From Sphingobacterium zeae (GTDB lineage Bacteria; Bacteroidota; Bacteroidia; Sphingobacteriales; Sphingobacteriaceae), in NCBI RefSeq assembly GCF_030818895.1, contig NZ_JAUTBA010000001.1:2976001-3040000 (forward strand): 64,000 nucleotides of DNA, given 5' to 3'. The translations under genes were made by a program, and so were the position numbers. Shown here in pieces: positions 39,191 through 48,379 of the stretch (position 1 is the first letter of the stretch; every line of letters starts with the position of its first letter). The notes beneath the pieces are model-generated. The model was not told the DNA's origin and did not search any database. It saw only the letters and a program-made list of their open reading frames with translations.

Positions 39191-40396
39191 TTAAGAATTT
39201 AAAATTTCGCGAAATAGATCAAGGATATCATCACTGGGCGCTTGATTAGCATTTCTGGATTTGAAATAATCTTGAAACAATGCCGATATGTCTTGCTTAA
39301 GATTGATTTCTTTGGTGTCTATAGATTCGCCATCCGGCTGTTTAACCACTGGGATCAAATAGATTATTCCTGAATGCGCCTGATAGATCCGCTTTCGCTC
39401 TTCTGCTTTTAAAAAGGTGTCGGATTTCAATGTCAATTCTACCAAGGCGTCTGGATTTGCTTCTAGCCAGGAAATGCAACTTTCAATATCCTCAAATGTT
39501 TTTCTAAATAATGGTTTACCTTGTGTCAGTGGAATTGGGGTGACGGCTGCCTGCGTATTGGGCGATATATCTACTAGCGCTACAAATTTGGTTTTTCCAG
39601 CCTCTGAAAAACTATAGCATAGGGGAGATGATGCATAGATAACTGGTTTCTCTGGAGAGCCTATATTTTGATAACCATGTAGATGTCCTAGTGCGGTATA
39701 TTGGACTTGTTCCGGAATAGCTTGTGAATAGATTAAGTCTGCATTTCCTATTTTGACCGGCTTTTCACCATCCGGTTCTTCCAAAAGTGGACGACCCAAC
39801 TTATTCATATAAAGATGGGCAATGAGGATATTAATGCCTTTCCCATCGCAATAGGTCTCGGCAATTTTTTTCCATTCGGAAGACAAAACCTCATTTAACT
39901 TACTTTCTTTATCTTCGCCTAAATATTGTTTTAAGCGGATCTCATTCGCATAAGCGGTATGAAGGACTCGAATCGGATGCTCATAATGAGGTAATTTTAA
40001 GATGATAATACCTTTATCTGCATGTACGACGGCGAAGCCTTCCGTAGCAAAAGGAGAAACGATGGCGCGCGGATGGCCGATTAAGATGATACCGGATGCC
40101 CTTGCCAACGGATCAGGAGCATCAACCAAATGTGGTGAGTCATGATTGCCAGCAATAGCAATTACAGGACGCATGCCATCCTTGCTAAGACGTTTGATTG
40201 TTTTATAGAACAGCTCAATTGCTTCGACGCCCGGGTTAAAAGCATCAAATAGATCTCCGGCGATGATCACTAGGTCGACATTTTCCTGATCGGCGATCTG
40301 AACGATCTCATCCATCACCAGGACCTGTTCTTCTATTCGAGAGAAGCTTTCCAGTCGCTTTCCAAGGTGCCAATCGGCGGTATGTAATATTTTCAT
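39191..40396 (-). CDS. sbcD: Exonuclease subunit SbcD
   Basis: Mre11-type nuclease subunit. Metallophosphoesterase motifs in order: TADWHLGKRLE at the start, IIAGDLFDAFNPG, AIAGNHDSPHLVD, LIAHLYM and YTALGHLHGYQN. The C-terminal capping domain interacts with SbcC. 401 residues, ATG start. Four bases separate its stop from the sbcC start, the standard operon order. This gene is intact although the downstream sbcC frame is broken. Confidence 0.96.
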   Translation of the reverse strand: MKILHTADWHLGKRLESFSRIEEQVLVMDEIVQIADQENVDLVIIAGDLFDAFNPGVEAIELFYKTIKRLSKDGMRPVIAIAGNHDSPHLVDAPDPLARASGIILIGHPRAIVSPFATEGFAVVHADKGIIILKLPHYEHPIRVLHTAYANEIRLKQYLGEDKESKLNEVLSSEWKKIAETYCDGKGINILIAHLYMNKLGRPLLEEPDGEKPVKIGNADLIYSQAIPEQVQYTALGHLHGYQNIGSPEKPVIYASSPLCYSFSEAGKTKFVALVDISPNTQAAVTPIPLTQGKPLFRKTFEDIESCISWLEANPDALVELTLKSDTFLKAEERKRIYQAHSGIIYLIPVVKQPDGESIDTKEINLKQDISALFQDYFKSRNANQAPSDDILDLFREILNS

Positions 40397-40639
40397 GTAA
40401 GAGCTTCGATTTGCGTCAACAGTTACAAACTAAGATAAATTTGATCTGAAATCCAATTATAATTGGATGGAATCGTATAAATTACTGCTCGTTCGTGACT
40501 TTAGATTTAGCTATTTAGCGATAGTTTGCGTAAACTGCATCGTGCTGAAAATGTTAAAACTTGTTAAATACGGTGGTCAAAAATCATTTAATTGTATTTT
40601 TAATGCTCCAAATTAAGCTAAATTTTATATACATCAAGT

Positions 40640-41338
40640 ATGCGAAGAGTTTATTTATACCTATGTTTTTTCTGTATGCTATTGATGCGTGTAAATGCGC
40701 AGGAAGTACAGGCGATTAGAGGAGAAACGACCTATCCTTTTTTATTGAAAAATTCTGGACCCGATTCTTCCGATACGGAGAAGCAACCTGTTTTTGTATT
40801 TCTTCATGGGAGGAGTCTTTCCGGTACAAATTTGGATCGTGTAAAGCGCTATGGTATCCTTTATGCTATCAATAAGGGGCAGGAAGTTCCAGGGATTATT
40901 GTTGCTCCACAGTCAAAGGGTGGCTGGGATGCAGATAAAGTAATGGAAATTGTGGACTATGTCATCGGACATTATAATGCTGATCCGGACCGTATTTATG
41001 TATGTGGGATGAGTATGGGGGGATACGGTACTATGGATGTGGCTGGTAAATATCCGGAAAGGGTAGCGGCAGCTGTGGCCATATGTGGTGGTGGATCGAG
41101 TGAGTATGCGTCCAACTTGACTCAAGTGCCCATTTGGTTGCACCATGGTACGGCCGATCGGGCGGTTCCAATTTCAGAATCTAAAAAGATTATGCGGGCT
41201 ATAAAAAAAGAAGATCCAGATGCTAATGTGAGTTTGAATGTAATAAAAGGAGGTACACATGGAAGTGTAGAACGATTATTTCACGACGATGCAATTTACA
41301 ATTGGATGTTGAAATTTAGGAAAAGGCATAAGTCTTGA
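40640..41338 (+). CDS. Secreted alpha/beta hydrolase (carboxylesterase/prolyl-oligopeptidase-like)
   Basis: 232 residues with a signal peptide (MRRVYLYLCFFCMLLMRVNA, cleavage near 20). The hydrolase fold shows oxyanion region FVFLHGRSLSG, nucleophile Ser in VCGMSMGGYG, acid Asp in HGTADRAVP and His in GGTHGSV. Similar enzymes are periplasmic or lipid-linked esterases and feruloyl-esterase-like proteins; the substrate is open. ATG start; terminator at 41371. Confidence 0.88.
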   Translation: MRRVYLYLCFFCMLLMRVNAQEVQAIRGETTYPFLLKNSGPDSSDTEKQPVFVFLHGRSLSGTNLDRVKRYGILYAINKGQEVPGIIVAPQSKGGWDADKVMEIVDYVIGHYNADPDRIYVCGMSMGGYGTMDVAGKYPERVAAAVAICGGGSSEYASNLTQVPIWLHHGTADRAVPISESKKIMRAIKKEDPDANVSLNVIKGGTHGSVERLFHDDAIYNWMLKFRKRHKS

Positions 41339-41370
41339 GGGACTTGTCAGCCGGCATAACTGCTTTGAAT

Positions 41371-41406
41371 AAAAAAACCTGATGAGTCACCATCAGGTTT
41401 TTTTTA
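41371..41406. terminator. Bidirectional terminator between hydrolase and L,D-transpeptidase genes
   Basis: AAAAAAACCTGATG and CATCAGGTTTTTTT form a stem with a 6-base loop, with A run and T run on either side, between convergent genes. Confidence 0.88.
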
Positions 41407-42165
41407 TTAACCCTCATTGTTAAATGTAGGCTGCCTTTTTTGAAACTGGGCCATCAGCATATTCGGTTGATGGATCAGGTGAGTTTTGCTTAAATAGTCA
41501 GCGTTATCTGCGTAAATAAACAATAATGTGCCATCTTTGATGGTATTAATGATAGGGACTGCAAATTCTCTCGGCACGGCAGGACAGCCGTAACTTTTTC
41601 CGAGTCTACCTAAACTCGCTATTGTTCCATTGCTACAATAATCTGCACCATGCATCACGACATATCTCGCTTTGGCATTATCATTTATCCCTTTCTCAAG
41701 ACCATTCAGTACCAATGAATAGCCGTTCTCACCATTGTATGTATTTTCAGTCGTAAAGAAACCTAAGGAACTTTTGAGTGATTCCTGTTGATTTGAAAAA
41801 TTTACCGCGTAATTCTCGCCGCTATTTTTCCCATGCGACACTAACGTATTAAACAGTACCTTTTTTTGCGCAAGATCTAACACTACTAGCCTCTTTTCAG
41901 TGGACGCCAGCGAGAAATCGATGACCGTCATAATATCTTTATTGTGGATAGGAAGGGCTTTCCTACCTTCCATTGCTTGACGAAACGCTTCGTATTGTAA
42001 TACTTGAGCTAGGTTCATTTCATCGTATAAGGAATCAACTTCTGTACGTTGACGCTCCACGTTTATACGATGCTTGCTGGCTTCTTGTTGTGTTGTTTTT
42101 AATTCTTCTTGTGATGAAAGTGCTGTATTCAGTGCCATCAAAAGAAACATAAACGTATTTCCCAT
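41407..42165 (-). CDS. Murein L,D-transpeptidase catalytic domain family protein (YkuD_2)
   Basis: 252-residue envelope protein predicted to act on peptidoglycan stem peptides. A hydrophobic N-terminus leads to a coiled-coil segment (EELKTTQQEASKHRINVERQ), then the YkuD_2 domain with His in YVVMHGADYC and catalytic Cys in LGRLGKSYGCPAVP. The domain is compact, as in the PF13645 group. It is followed upstream by a second L,D-transpeptidase gene on the same strand (82 bases apart). ATG start. Confidence 0.9.
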   Translation of the reverse strand: MGNTFMFLLMALNTALSSQEELKTTQQEASKHRINVERQRTEVDSLYDEMNLAQVLQYEAFRQAMEGRKALPIHNKDIMTVIDFSLASTEKRLVVLDLAQKKVLFNTLVSHGKNSGENYAVNFSNQQESLKSSLGFFTTENTYNGENGYSLVLNGLEKGINDNAKARYVVMHGADYCSNGTIASLGRLGKSYGCPAVPREFAVPIINTIKDGTLLFIYADNADYLSKTHLIHQPNMLMAQFQKRQPTFNNEG

Positions 42166-42246
42166 TCTACTCCTTTTCTGTATAGATGTTTACAAAAGTA
42201 ATAATTAAAATTAATACATATTTGATTTACAGAATGTTAAATATTG

Positions 42247-43266
42247 TTAATCAATAACTATAACGAGTGACGAAAAGTCTTTTGACCGTTTATAGACAAA
42301 TTGAGCATGAGATGACGCATTTCTGACGCACATGTGTGACTTTGGAATAGTTCCAAGAGTTTCGCTATATTCGATGATATTGCCATTTGGGTCATTTACA
42401 GGAATACCGTGTATATATGCACCTGCGGTAAACCGGGTGGCATAAGGCGCAAATCCGCCGTAAATTTTGGTTCCATCTTTGTAATAAAACATCTTCGATT
42501 TATGTTCTTGCACCACAAAAAGACCAGTAGGAGTTTCCTGGGCATGCGGAGGCTTATGTCGCCCACTGGTTGCTGGATTCATGCTTCTGACGATCCATTC
42601 ATATCCAGCTTTTTCCAATGTACAGATATTTTGGTTTTTAATATCTACAATTGTAACGAATTTAAATTCAATCGTGTCGCGAATAATTTTAAGATAACGC
42701 TTTGGCACCCTGTATTTCCCTTCAAACGAAATACCTTCGACCGGAATCCTGTCTAGGCTGTCGGGTCCCTGCACACGGACCAGCCAACCATCGCGCCCAT
42801 AACGCACCGCTTGATTGGTGGTTAGATCATAGAGTGGTGCGGCCTGATAACGCTCCACATTAAAGCTGTCAGAAACCCGTTTATAAGAGTCCCGTTTGTA
42901 GCCCTGAATTGTTGGCGCTTCACCTTTCTCATTTTGATAGTTTTGAAGTACAGCGTATAGCGACGGAGTTTGTTGAAAATTCGTAACAAATGCTAAGCGT
43001 TCTTTAATTTTGTGCCATTGGAAAGTTCGTGTAGTAGCCTTATAAGGATAGGTATCTTCCAAGGTATATTTTTTATACTGCAGCTCTTTTTTGATAATTA
43101 TATCTTCGACTGTGATTAGCTTTGGTTTTTCATTTAACTTTTCAGGAACCTCTTTTTTTTGTTGCCTATTGGGCGGTTGCGGCTTTGTTCTATCTTTTTT
43201 ACCCTGTTGGCATCCAGTCAACAGGAAAATTAGACTTAGTACTAGACATGCTAATCTTGGACTCAT
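42247..43266 (-). CDS. L,D-transpeptidase lipoprotein (YkuD)
   Basis: 339 residues with a lipobox (LIFLLTGC, Cys19) followed by a Lys/Gln/Pro-rich linker. The C-terminal YkuD domain contains TPTGLFVVQ, YIHGIPVNDPNG (His) and GTIPKSHMCVRNASSHA (catalytic Cys in SHMCVR). It probably makes L,D cross-links or attaches proteins to peptidoglycan at the outer membrane inner face. Located next to the YkuD_2 gene, suggesting a shared cell-wall role. ATG start. Confidence 0.9.
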   Translation of the reverse strand: MSPRLACLVLSLIFLLTGCQQGKKDRTKPQPPNRQQKKEVPEKLNEKPKLITVEDIIIKKELQYKKYTLEDTYPYKATTRTFQWHKIKERLAFVTNFQQTPSLYAVLQNYQNEKGEAPTIQGYKRDSYKRVSDSFNVERYQAAPLYDLTTNQAVRYGRDGWLVRVQGPDSLDRIPVEGISFEGKYRVPKRYLKIIRDTIEFKFVTIVDIKNQNICTLEKAGYEWIVRSMNPATSGRHKPPHAQETPTGLFVVQEHKSKMFYYKDGTKIYGGFAPYATRFTAGAYIHGIPVNDPNGNIIEYSETLGTIPKSHMCVRNASSHAQFVYKRSKDFSSLVIVID

Positions 43267-43490
43267 ATATGGATTTATAAATTATTGCTTTATGGTTTAA
43301 ACATAGATAAATTGTTGGTGATTTGCAATTTTATTGTGGTTGAATAAGAACACTTTATGTGAATATTGTCAATCATAGGTGTTTTTAAATAACGTGATGG
43401 GAACGAATGACTATTGTCTTTTTTGAGTGCTAAATCGACCTGAACCTGTTCAATTGCTGACTTAATGAAAGTCAGGTTAAAGAGATACAT

Positions 43491-43522
43491 GTTTTTCATG
43501 AGCAATAAAAACCCTAGTTTTG
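43491..43522 (+). promoter_or_regulatory. Candidate Bacteroidota promoter of the NUDIX gene
   Basis: TAGTTTTG (43515-43522) matches the -7 consensus TAnnTTTG. A T-rich TTTT lies 20 bases upstream near the -33 position. The predicted transcript start is about 7 bases later, 12 bases before the ATG. Confidence 0.4.
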
Positions 43523-43540
43523 TAAGTTGAAATACACGAT

Positions 43541-43948
43541 ATGGATAAAATTGTTATTTGTTCGGCGGCAATCCTCAATCCGAATGGTGATTTGTTGATG
43601 GTTCGAAAAAAAGGCTCCACTTATTTCCAGTTACCCGGAGGTAAGGCAACGCCGGGAGAGAGTCAGGAGGAAACATTGATTCGTGAGCTTCGCGAAGAGC
43701 TACGGTTCGATGTCCTTGAAAAGGATTTAGAATTTTTAGGTAGCCATACAGCATGTGCCGTAAATGAGGTAAGTACACTGGTAGAGGGTAATATTTACGT
43801 GATTAAATTGATGGCGACTCAGTCTTTTCAAGCTTATGAAGAGCTGGTAGAGGTGGTTTGGATCGAACAGGACAATTGGCAAAGTTTTAAGCTAGCGCAC
43901 CTGGCGGCAGAGTTTGTTGTTCCCCGTTGGCTGTCTGGAAAGCTGTAA
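43541..43948 (+). CDS. NUDIX domain hydrolase
   Basis: 135-residue pyrophosphohydrolase acting on nucleoside-diphosphate-linked substrates. The Nudix box runs over residues 29-51 as GGKATPGESQEETLIREL-REELRF, with the REEL catalytic glutamates intact. Cytoplasmic. Likely housecleaning of oxidised nucleotides or NDP compounds; substrate not determined. ATG start about 12 bases after the predicted transcription start. Confidence 0.93.
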   Translation: MDKIVICSAAILNPNGDLLMVRKKGSTYFQLPGGKATPGESQEETLIRELREELRFDVLEKDLEFLGSHTACAVNEVSTLVEGNIYVIKLMATQSFQAYEELVEVVWIEQDNWQSFKLAHLAAEFVVPRWLSGKL

Positions 43949-44013
43949 ATTTAAAGGAATGATTTAATGTTACATTGTCCATATTTTTGGATAGCTGTCC
44001 GGCTAAAATAAAA

Positions 44014-44051
44014 GAGCGGAGCTCCAGCTGAATTCCGCTCATTTATTTTTT
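44014..44051. terminator. Bidirectional terminator between NUDIX and barrel genes
   Basis: GAGCGGA and TCCGCTC pair across a 13-base loop with a T-rich tail on the plus strand and an A-rich flank on the other side. Confidence 0.65.
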
Positions 44052-44065
44052 GATGAATATTCTTT

Positions 44066-45118
44066 TTAGAAACTGTAGACGCAGGCTAATAGAAATTGTC
44101 CGGCAGATTTCGTTGGACTTAAATCATTTTTAATGAATCTTTCTGTACTTCCTTTATCAATTCTGATCTCTGGGATAAATTTGAAGCCGTGATAACTGTA
44201 TTCTGCTGTTAATGTTGTAGCTAGAATATTAGCACTTGGGATACCATTCTCCTCTTCCTTATGTGTTTGGAAAAATTCTTCACGTAATCCTAATCCAAAA
44301 TTTTCCGAAAAGTGAACTCTTGGATAGAGAGCGACGCCCGAATATCCGCCACCATCTCTCTTTTTATAATTTGTTGCATTTAAACCAAGGAAAAATTTGG
44401 GTGTGAAATCATAGTTAGCAACGAGGTCAACCAAAGTTCCTGAACTGTAATTTGTTTTTCCGCCTGCTGAGGATCCAGTGAGAAAGTTAAGATAAAAGCT
44501 ACTTTTATCATTGGGTGTGTAAGCTAGCTGGGAACCTACGTGCGACACACCGTTCATATCTTGGTAGACGTTCCAGTCGTTGAATATTCCGACCATCAAA
44601 GCCACTTTGTCTGAGAAACTATACGTTGCTTTCAGTCCCGCATCTTGAAAAGGTCCTGCACCAAAAAGATAAGATGTTGAATAATGAAAATTGTAGGTGG
44701 GAGATATCACTTCAAAGCCTACAAATGTTCCCATAAAACCTGCAGTAAGATTAAGTTTTTCAGTGAGGTCGTAGCCTACATAGAGATTTTGTATGTGAAA
44801 GCTATTTTTATCATCACCAGCTTGACCGTCTCCATTCATGATAGAGCGATATTGACCGCGAGGTCCAAAAGATAACTCACCTACAAATGAAGCCTTTTTA
44901 AACTTCTTTTTAACAGCTAAATCTACCATTCCGATGGAAACGGAATTGTTGTCTTCTGTAAAATAGGTGTTAATATTTGGTTTGTTTTGGAAGTCATATT
45001 TCCAATAGGTGTCGACAGAACCAGATATTTCGATTCCCTTTTCTTTGTTTTCTTCTTGTGATATCGCTGTATTTATAAGAAATACAGATAAAATTACTGT
45101 TGTAAGAAGTTTTTTCAT
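44066..45118 (-). CDS. Outer membrane beta-barrel protein (porin-like)
   Basis: 350 residues with a signal peptide (MKKLLTTVILSVFLINTAIS, cleavage near 20) and a 14-16 strand barrel pattern of alternating hydrophobic and polar residues with aromatic strand ends, ending in FLLACVYSF, the expected C-terminal Phe of an outer membrane protein. Bacteroidota barrels of this kind (often called BBP2 or porin) are commonly found next to ammonium transporter genes, as here (divergent, 291 bases). It could be a pore for small solutes; specificity is unknown. Confidence 0.82.
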   Translation of the reverse strand: MKKLLTTVILSVFLINTAISQEENKEKGIEISGSVDTYWKYDFQNKPNINTYFTEDNNSVSIGMVDLAVKKKFKKASFVGELSFGPRGQYRSIMNGDGQAGDDKNSFHIQNLYVGYDLTEKLNLTAGFMGTFVGFEVISPTYNFHYSTSYLFGAGPFQDAGLKATYSFSDKVALMVGIFNDWNVYQDMNGVSHVGSQLAYTPNDKSSFYLNFLTGSSAGGKTNYSSGTLVDLVANYDFTPKFFLGLNATNYKKRDGGGYSGVALYPRVHFSENFGLGLREEFFQTHKEEENGIPSANILATTLTAEYSYHGFKFIPEIRIDKGSTERFIKNDLSPTKSAGQFLLACVYSF

Positions 45119-45409
45119 GCTTTTGGAGGTTTAAGTTTGATTTGTTTGGTGTTTTTTTCTGTTTTGATTTTATAATTTCTACTTTCTGAGGCTTATAAAT
45201 TGTTTTTTTTGTGGTTTAATAATGGTTTTTGTCTTTGTTATTGTGAAATTATATAAAAAAAATCATAAAAAATATATTTTCATAGTATTTTTTTAATAAA
45301 AAGACTTTATATTTGATAAAAATATAAATGATAATAGGTTTTTGTTTTGTTTTTGTATTTTTTCAACAATTTTATTAAAGTAATAATAAACACTAATCAG
45401 TTTAAACAC

Positions 45410-46714
45410 ATGAAAAAAATTATTCCACTTATTGTTCTAGTTCTTTTAGGAGTATTAGGACTTGTATTTCCTTCAATTGACTTGTCTGATCTGAATAAGG
45501 CAGAATTTGATACAGGGGACACAGCCTGGTTATTAACTTCTTCTGCATTGGTGCTGATTATGACACCGGGACTTGCATTTTTTTATGGTGGTATGGTTAG
45601 CAAAAAAAATGTGATATCAACCATGATGCAAAGTTTCATTTGTATGTGCCTGATGACAATTCTTTGGGTCATCGTTGGTTTCAGCTTAGCTTTCGGTGAC
45701 GATATCGGTGGCATTGTGGGCGATCCACGTACATTTTTTATGATGAAAGGTACATTGGGAAATGTTGCATGGGGAGCGCTACCAACTATACCTTTGGTTT
45801 TATTCGCTATGTTCCAGCTGAAATTTGCGATTATCACACCGGCGCTAATCACTGGTGCTTTTGCAGAACGTATTCGCTTCAATTCATTTATGCTATTTAT
45901 TATTCTTTTTAGCATCTTTATCTATATGCCATTAGCACACGCAACTTGGCATCCAGAGGGAATTTTAGCCAAGTTTGGCGTTCTTGATTTCGCCGGTGGT
46001 ACTGTCGTGCATATGTCGGCCGGCTGGGCAGCATTAGCGGCAGCAATCTACTTAAAAGGACGCAAAATACAAGTCCATAACCCTGCACGTATCAGTTATG
46101 TGATATTAGGTACTGCTTTATTGTGGTTTGGCTGGTTTGGATTCAACGCAGGTTCTGCAGGAGGCGCAAATTCCTTAGCGGCTTATGCTTTTGCGACAAC
46201 AACTACTGCCTCGGCTATGGCAGCTATGGCGTGGATATTTGTTGATATTATCCGCGGAAAGAAACCTTCTGCAATGGGTGCATGTATCGGTGCTGTGGTT
46301 GGGTTGGTAGCGATTACTCCGGCAGCCGGCTTTGTCAGCATCCCACACGCAATGATTATTGGTCTGGTTGGCGCATTGGTCAGCAACCTTGTTGTTTACC
46401 TCAGAAGTAAAACGAGTATTGATGATACATTGGATGTATTCCCTTGTCACGGAGTAGGCGGTATGGTGGGTATGGTACTTACAGGTGTATTTGCACATCA
46501 TAACATCAACCCAGTGGTGGTAGACAACGGACTGTTTTTTGGCGAAACCAAATTATTCTTTGTCCATATGGTCGCTTTATTTGCCGTGTCATTTTTTGCT
46601 TTCGTCGGCTCATTGGTTTTATTAAAAATTACTGACCTTATTGCTCCGCTTCGTGTGGAAGAAACGGACGAAGAACTTGGTTTGGATGTGACCCAACATG
46701 CCGAAGCCTTGTAA
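45410..46714 (+). CDS. amt: Ammonium transporter
   Basis: Amt/Mep/Rh-family membrane channel for ammonium. 11 transmembrane helices after a cleaved-type N-terminus (MKKIIPLIVLVLLGVLGLVF). Signatures: MTPGLAFFYGGMVSKKN, FAERIRFNSF, DFAGGTVVHMSAGWAAL and CHGVGGMVGMVLTG, with the twin-His region represented. The ATG at 45410 is preferred; the frame also runs to 45347. About 434 residues. No glnK (PII) follows in this window, unlike many bacterial amt operons. Terminator at 46743. Confidence 0.96.
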   Translation: MKKIIPLIVLVLLGVLGLVFPSIDLSDLNKAEFDTGDTAWLLTSSALVLIMTPGLAFFYGGMVSKKNVISTMMQSFICMCLMTILWVIVGFSLAFGDDIGGIVGDPRTFFMMKGTLGNVAWGALPTIPLVLFAMFQLKFAIITPALITGAFAERIRFNSFMLFIILFSIFIYMPLAHATWHPEGILAKFGVLDFAGGTVVHMSAGWAALAAAIYLKGRKIQVHNPARISYVILGTALLWFGWFGFNAGSAGGANSLAAYAFATTTTASAMAAMAWIFVDIIRGKKPSAMGACIGAVVGLVAITPAAGFVSIPHAMIIGLVGALVSNLVVYLRSKTSIDDTLDVFPCHGVGGMVGMVLTGVFAHHNINPVVVDNGLFFGETKLFFVHMVALFAVSFFAFVGSLVLLKITDLIAPLRVEETDEELGLDVTQHAEAL

Positions 46715-46742
46715 TTAAGATACAGTACACCGTTTATATCTT

Positions 46743-46790
46743 ATCCCAAACAATCTTTTGCTTAGCAGCTGTATTGTTTGGGATATTTTT
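46743..46790 (+). terminator. Terminator of amt
   Basis: ATCCCAAACAAT and ATTGTTTGGGAT form a perfect 12-bp stem across an 18-base loop, followed by a T run. It lies about 30 bases after the amt stop and before the next ATG. Confidence 0.85.
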
Positions 46791-46853
46791 TGCACTTTTG
46801 CCCAAATTCACATAAATGCAGTATATCAAGCAAAAATTTCTAAAAGTGAAAGT

Positions 46854-47159
46854 ATGAGCACGGATACGAAAGAAACATTGCGTTCTGATTTTGAAAAAAT
46901 GATGCGTTATTGCATACAGACAAACGGAGATTTTGGATTCAATCTGTTTGGCGAATATGCAGTATCGGCGTTAAATTTCTACGTTGGGAGTTCTATTCTT
47001 ACAATAAGTGAAAAGCGTGAGGCAGCTTTGTTTTTGGCTAACCTTTACAACGCAGGAATCAGAAATGTCATCAGTGACAAAGACCTTCAAGAAATTGCAG
47101 ACGTTATTGCACAGGACGCAACATTAAATTACCAGTTGCTCGCTCCGCTTTTCAATTAG
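46854..47159 (+). CDS. Small conserved-looking protein of unknown function
   Basis: 101 residues from ATG 46854 (MSTDTKETLRSDF); the frame extends 32 residues upstream without an ATG-supported gene signal. All-helical in appearance, cytoplasmic, with one Cys. It follows the amt terminator so probably has its own promoter. Its stop overlaps the lipocalin gene tail by 4 bases in convergent orientation. No family recognised. Confidence 0.65.
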   Translation: MSTDTKETLRSDFEKMMRYCIQTNGDFGFNLFGEYAVSALNFYVGSSILTISEKREAALFLANLYNAGIRNVISDKDLQEIADVIAQDATLNYQLLAPLFN

Positions 47160-47692
47160 TGTTTTGTCCATACAAGATCACCAGTCTTATAGCCACATTG
47201 AAGAGCATAGGTTAAAAACTCATTTCTAACTTTATCTGGAATAACTGTATCTCTGCCTAAAATCCACATATAATCGAGATTTTCTCCAAAGATAAGCGCA
47301 TATTTGTAATCCGATGTTATTTTCACAACATTATAGCCACTATAAAACGGGCCAAAGAAAGATACCTTAAGTGCTCCTTCATTCGGACTGTTGACAAGTT
47401 TAGCTTTTCCGATAGATTGTTTCCATCGTCCTTTCTCTTCGGAATATCCCTGATTGTTTACGCGGATCGTACCATTTTTATTCATACTATACTCGGCGGA
47501 AACCTGACTTAAGCCAGTTTCCCAACGAAAGTCTAGCCGGGCTATTTCATACCACTTTCCAAGATATTTATCCAAATCGAATGGATCGACAACATCGGGC
47601 CGCGAAATGACCGGTTTCAGGGCATTGTATGCGACTGTTCCTAGTGCTACTGTGGCCAAAAGCAAGAGTGATTTTTTCTTATCCATATTCAT
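47156..47692 (-). CDS. Lipocalin family protein (Blc-like)
   Basis: About 178 residues with an N-terminal hydrophobic anchor or signal (LLLLATVALGTVAYNAL) and the lipocalin signature LGKWYEIARLDFRWE, GRWKQSIGKAKL and MWILGRDTV. Bacterial lipocalins of this type bind lysophospholipids or other lipids at the envelope. There is no lipobox Cys, so anchoring is by the helix or it is secreted. ATG 47692 chosen; a TTG upstream at 47701 is less likely. Confidence 0.9.
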   Translation of the reverse strand: MNMDKKKSLLLLATVALGTVAYNALKPVISRPDVVDPFDLDKYLGKWYEIARLDFRWETGLSQVSAEYSMNKNGTIRVNNQGYSEEKGRWKQSIGKAKLVNSPNEGALKVSFFGPFYSGYNVVKITSDYKYALIFGENLDYMWILGRDTVIPDKVRNEFLTYALQCGYKTGDLVWTKH

Positions 47693-47742
47693 TTTTTTCA
47701 AAATTATTTGTTAGTAAAACAACAATTTTAATACCAATAAGG

Positions 47743-47774
47743 TTTAGAGAAACCGGGCTATTTTATTAATTTTG
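47743..47774 (+). promoter_or_regulatory. Candidate Bacteroidota promoter of the DUF4268 gene
   Basis: TAATTTTG (47767-47774) matches the -7 consensus, with TTTA at 47743, 20 bases before it. The predicted transcript start is near 47782, just ahead of the TTG/GTG codons at 47792/47795, so it supports that short leader. Confidence 0.45.
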
Positions 47775-47791
47775 CTGACTTAAAAATTGTA

Positions 47792-48256
47792 TTGGTGTAT
47801 TCAAGGGAAGAGATAAAACAATTAAAACATTCGTTCTGGACAAAGTTTGGTCAGTTTATGGCATTACATTTATCTTCGGATGGCGAAAAAGCAAATTGGA
47901 TTAACTACAAAACAGGCGTTAAGCATTTGTATTTTAAAATGGATGCTGATAAAAATGAAGCGAAAATCGCGATACAATGGTCGCAACCGGATGCGGGTAT
48001 CAGAGCATTGATGGCTGAGCAGTTTCTTCAGTTTAGAGTTTTGCTGCATGATCTGCTCGGAGAGGAGTGGATTTGGGAGATGGATGGAAGAGATGAATAT
48101 GGAAAGCCAATTTGTCAGATTTATACCACGATGCAAGGACATAGTATTTTTAGAGAAGTGGATTGGGCCGAACTTATTTCTTTTTTTAAGCCCCGAATAA
48201 TTGCGCTGGATGAATTTTGGTCATCCGCAAAATATGCGTTCGATTTATTTAAATAA
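47792..48256 (+). CDS. DUF4268 domain-containing protein
   Basis: 154 residues covered by a DUF4268 domain: YSREEIKQLKHSFWTKFGQ, then HLYFKMDADKNEAKIAIQW and FSSAKYAFDLF-like end (FWSSAKYAFDLFK). In other proteins the domain sits at the end of nuclease or restriction-linked proteins; on its own its function is unknown. There is no ATG: translation probably begins at TTG 47792 or GTG 47795, with the promoter just upstream. Confidence 0.82.
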   Translation: MVYSREEIKQLKHSFWTKFGQFMALHLSSDGEKANWINYKTGVKHLYFKMDADKNEAKIAIQWSQPDAGIRALMAEQFLQFRVLLHDLLGEEWIWEMDGRDEYGKPICQIYTTMQGHSIFREVDWAELISFFKPRIIALDEFWSSAKYAFDLFK

Positions 48257-48379
48257 TTTTAATTTAATTATACAAAGATGGGTTTAATACAAATTCAAAT
48301 TAACATTTTAAAAATCGGCTAAATTACGCTGGAAGTTAATTTGAGAAGGAAAAACCGCATCATTTAAAACAACTATTCA

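Noticed and set aside
45583..45915. Long antisense frame in amt
   Set aside because: Explained by codon bias of the membrane protein; no domain and no start signal.
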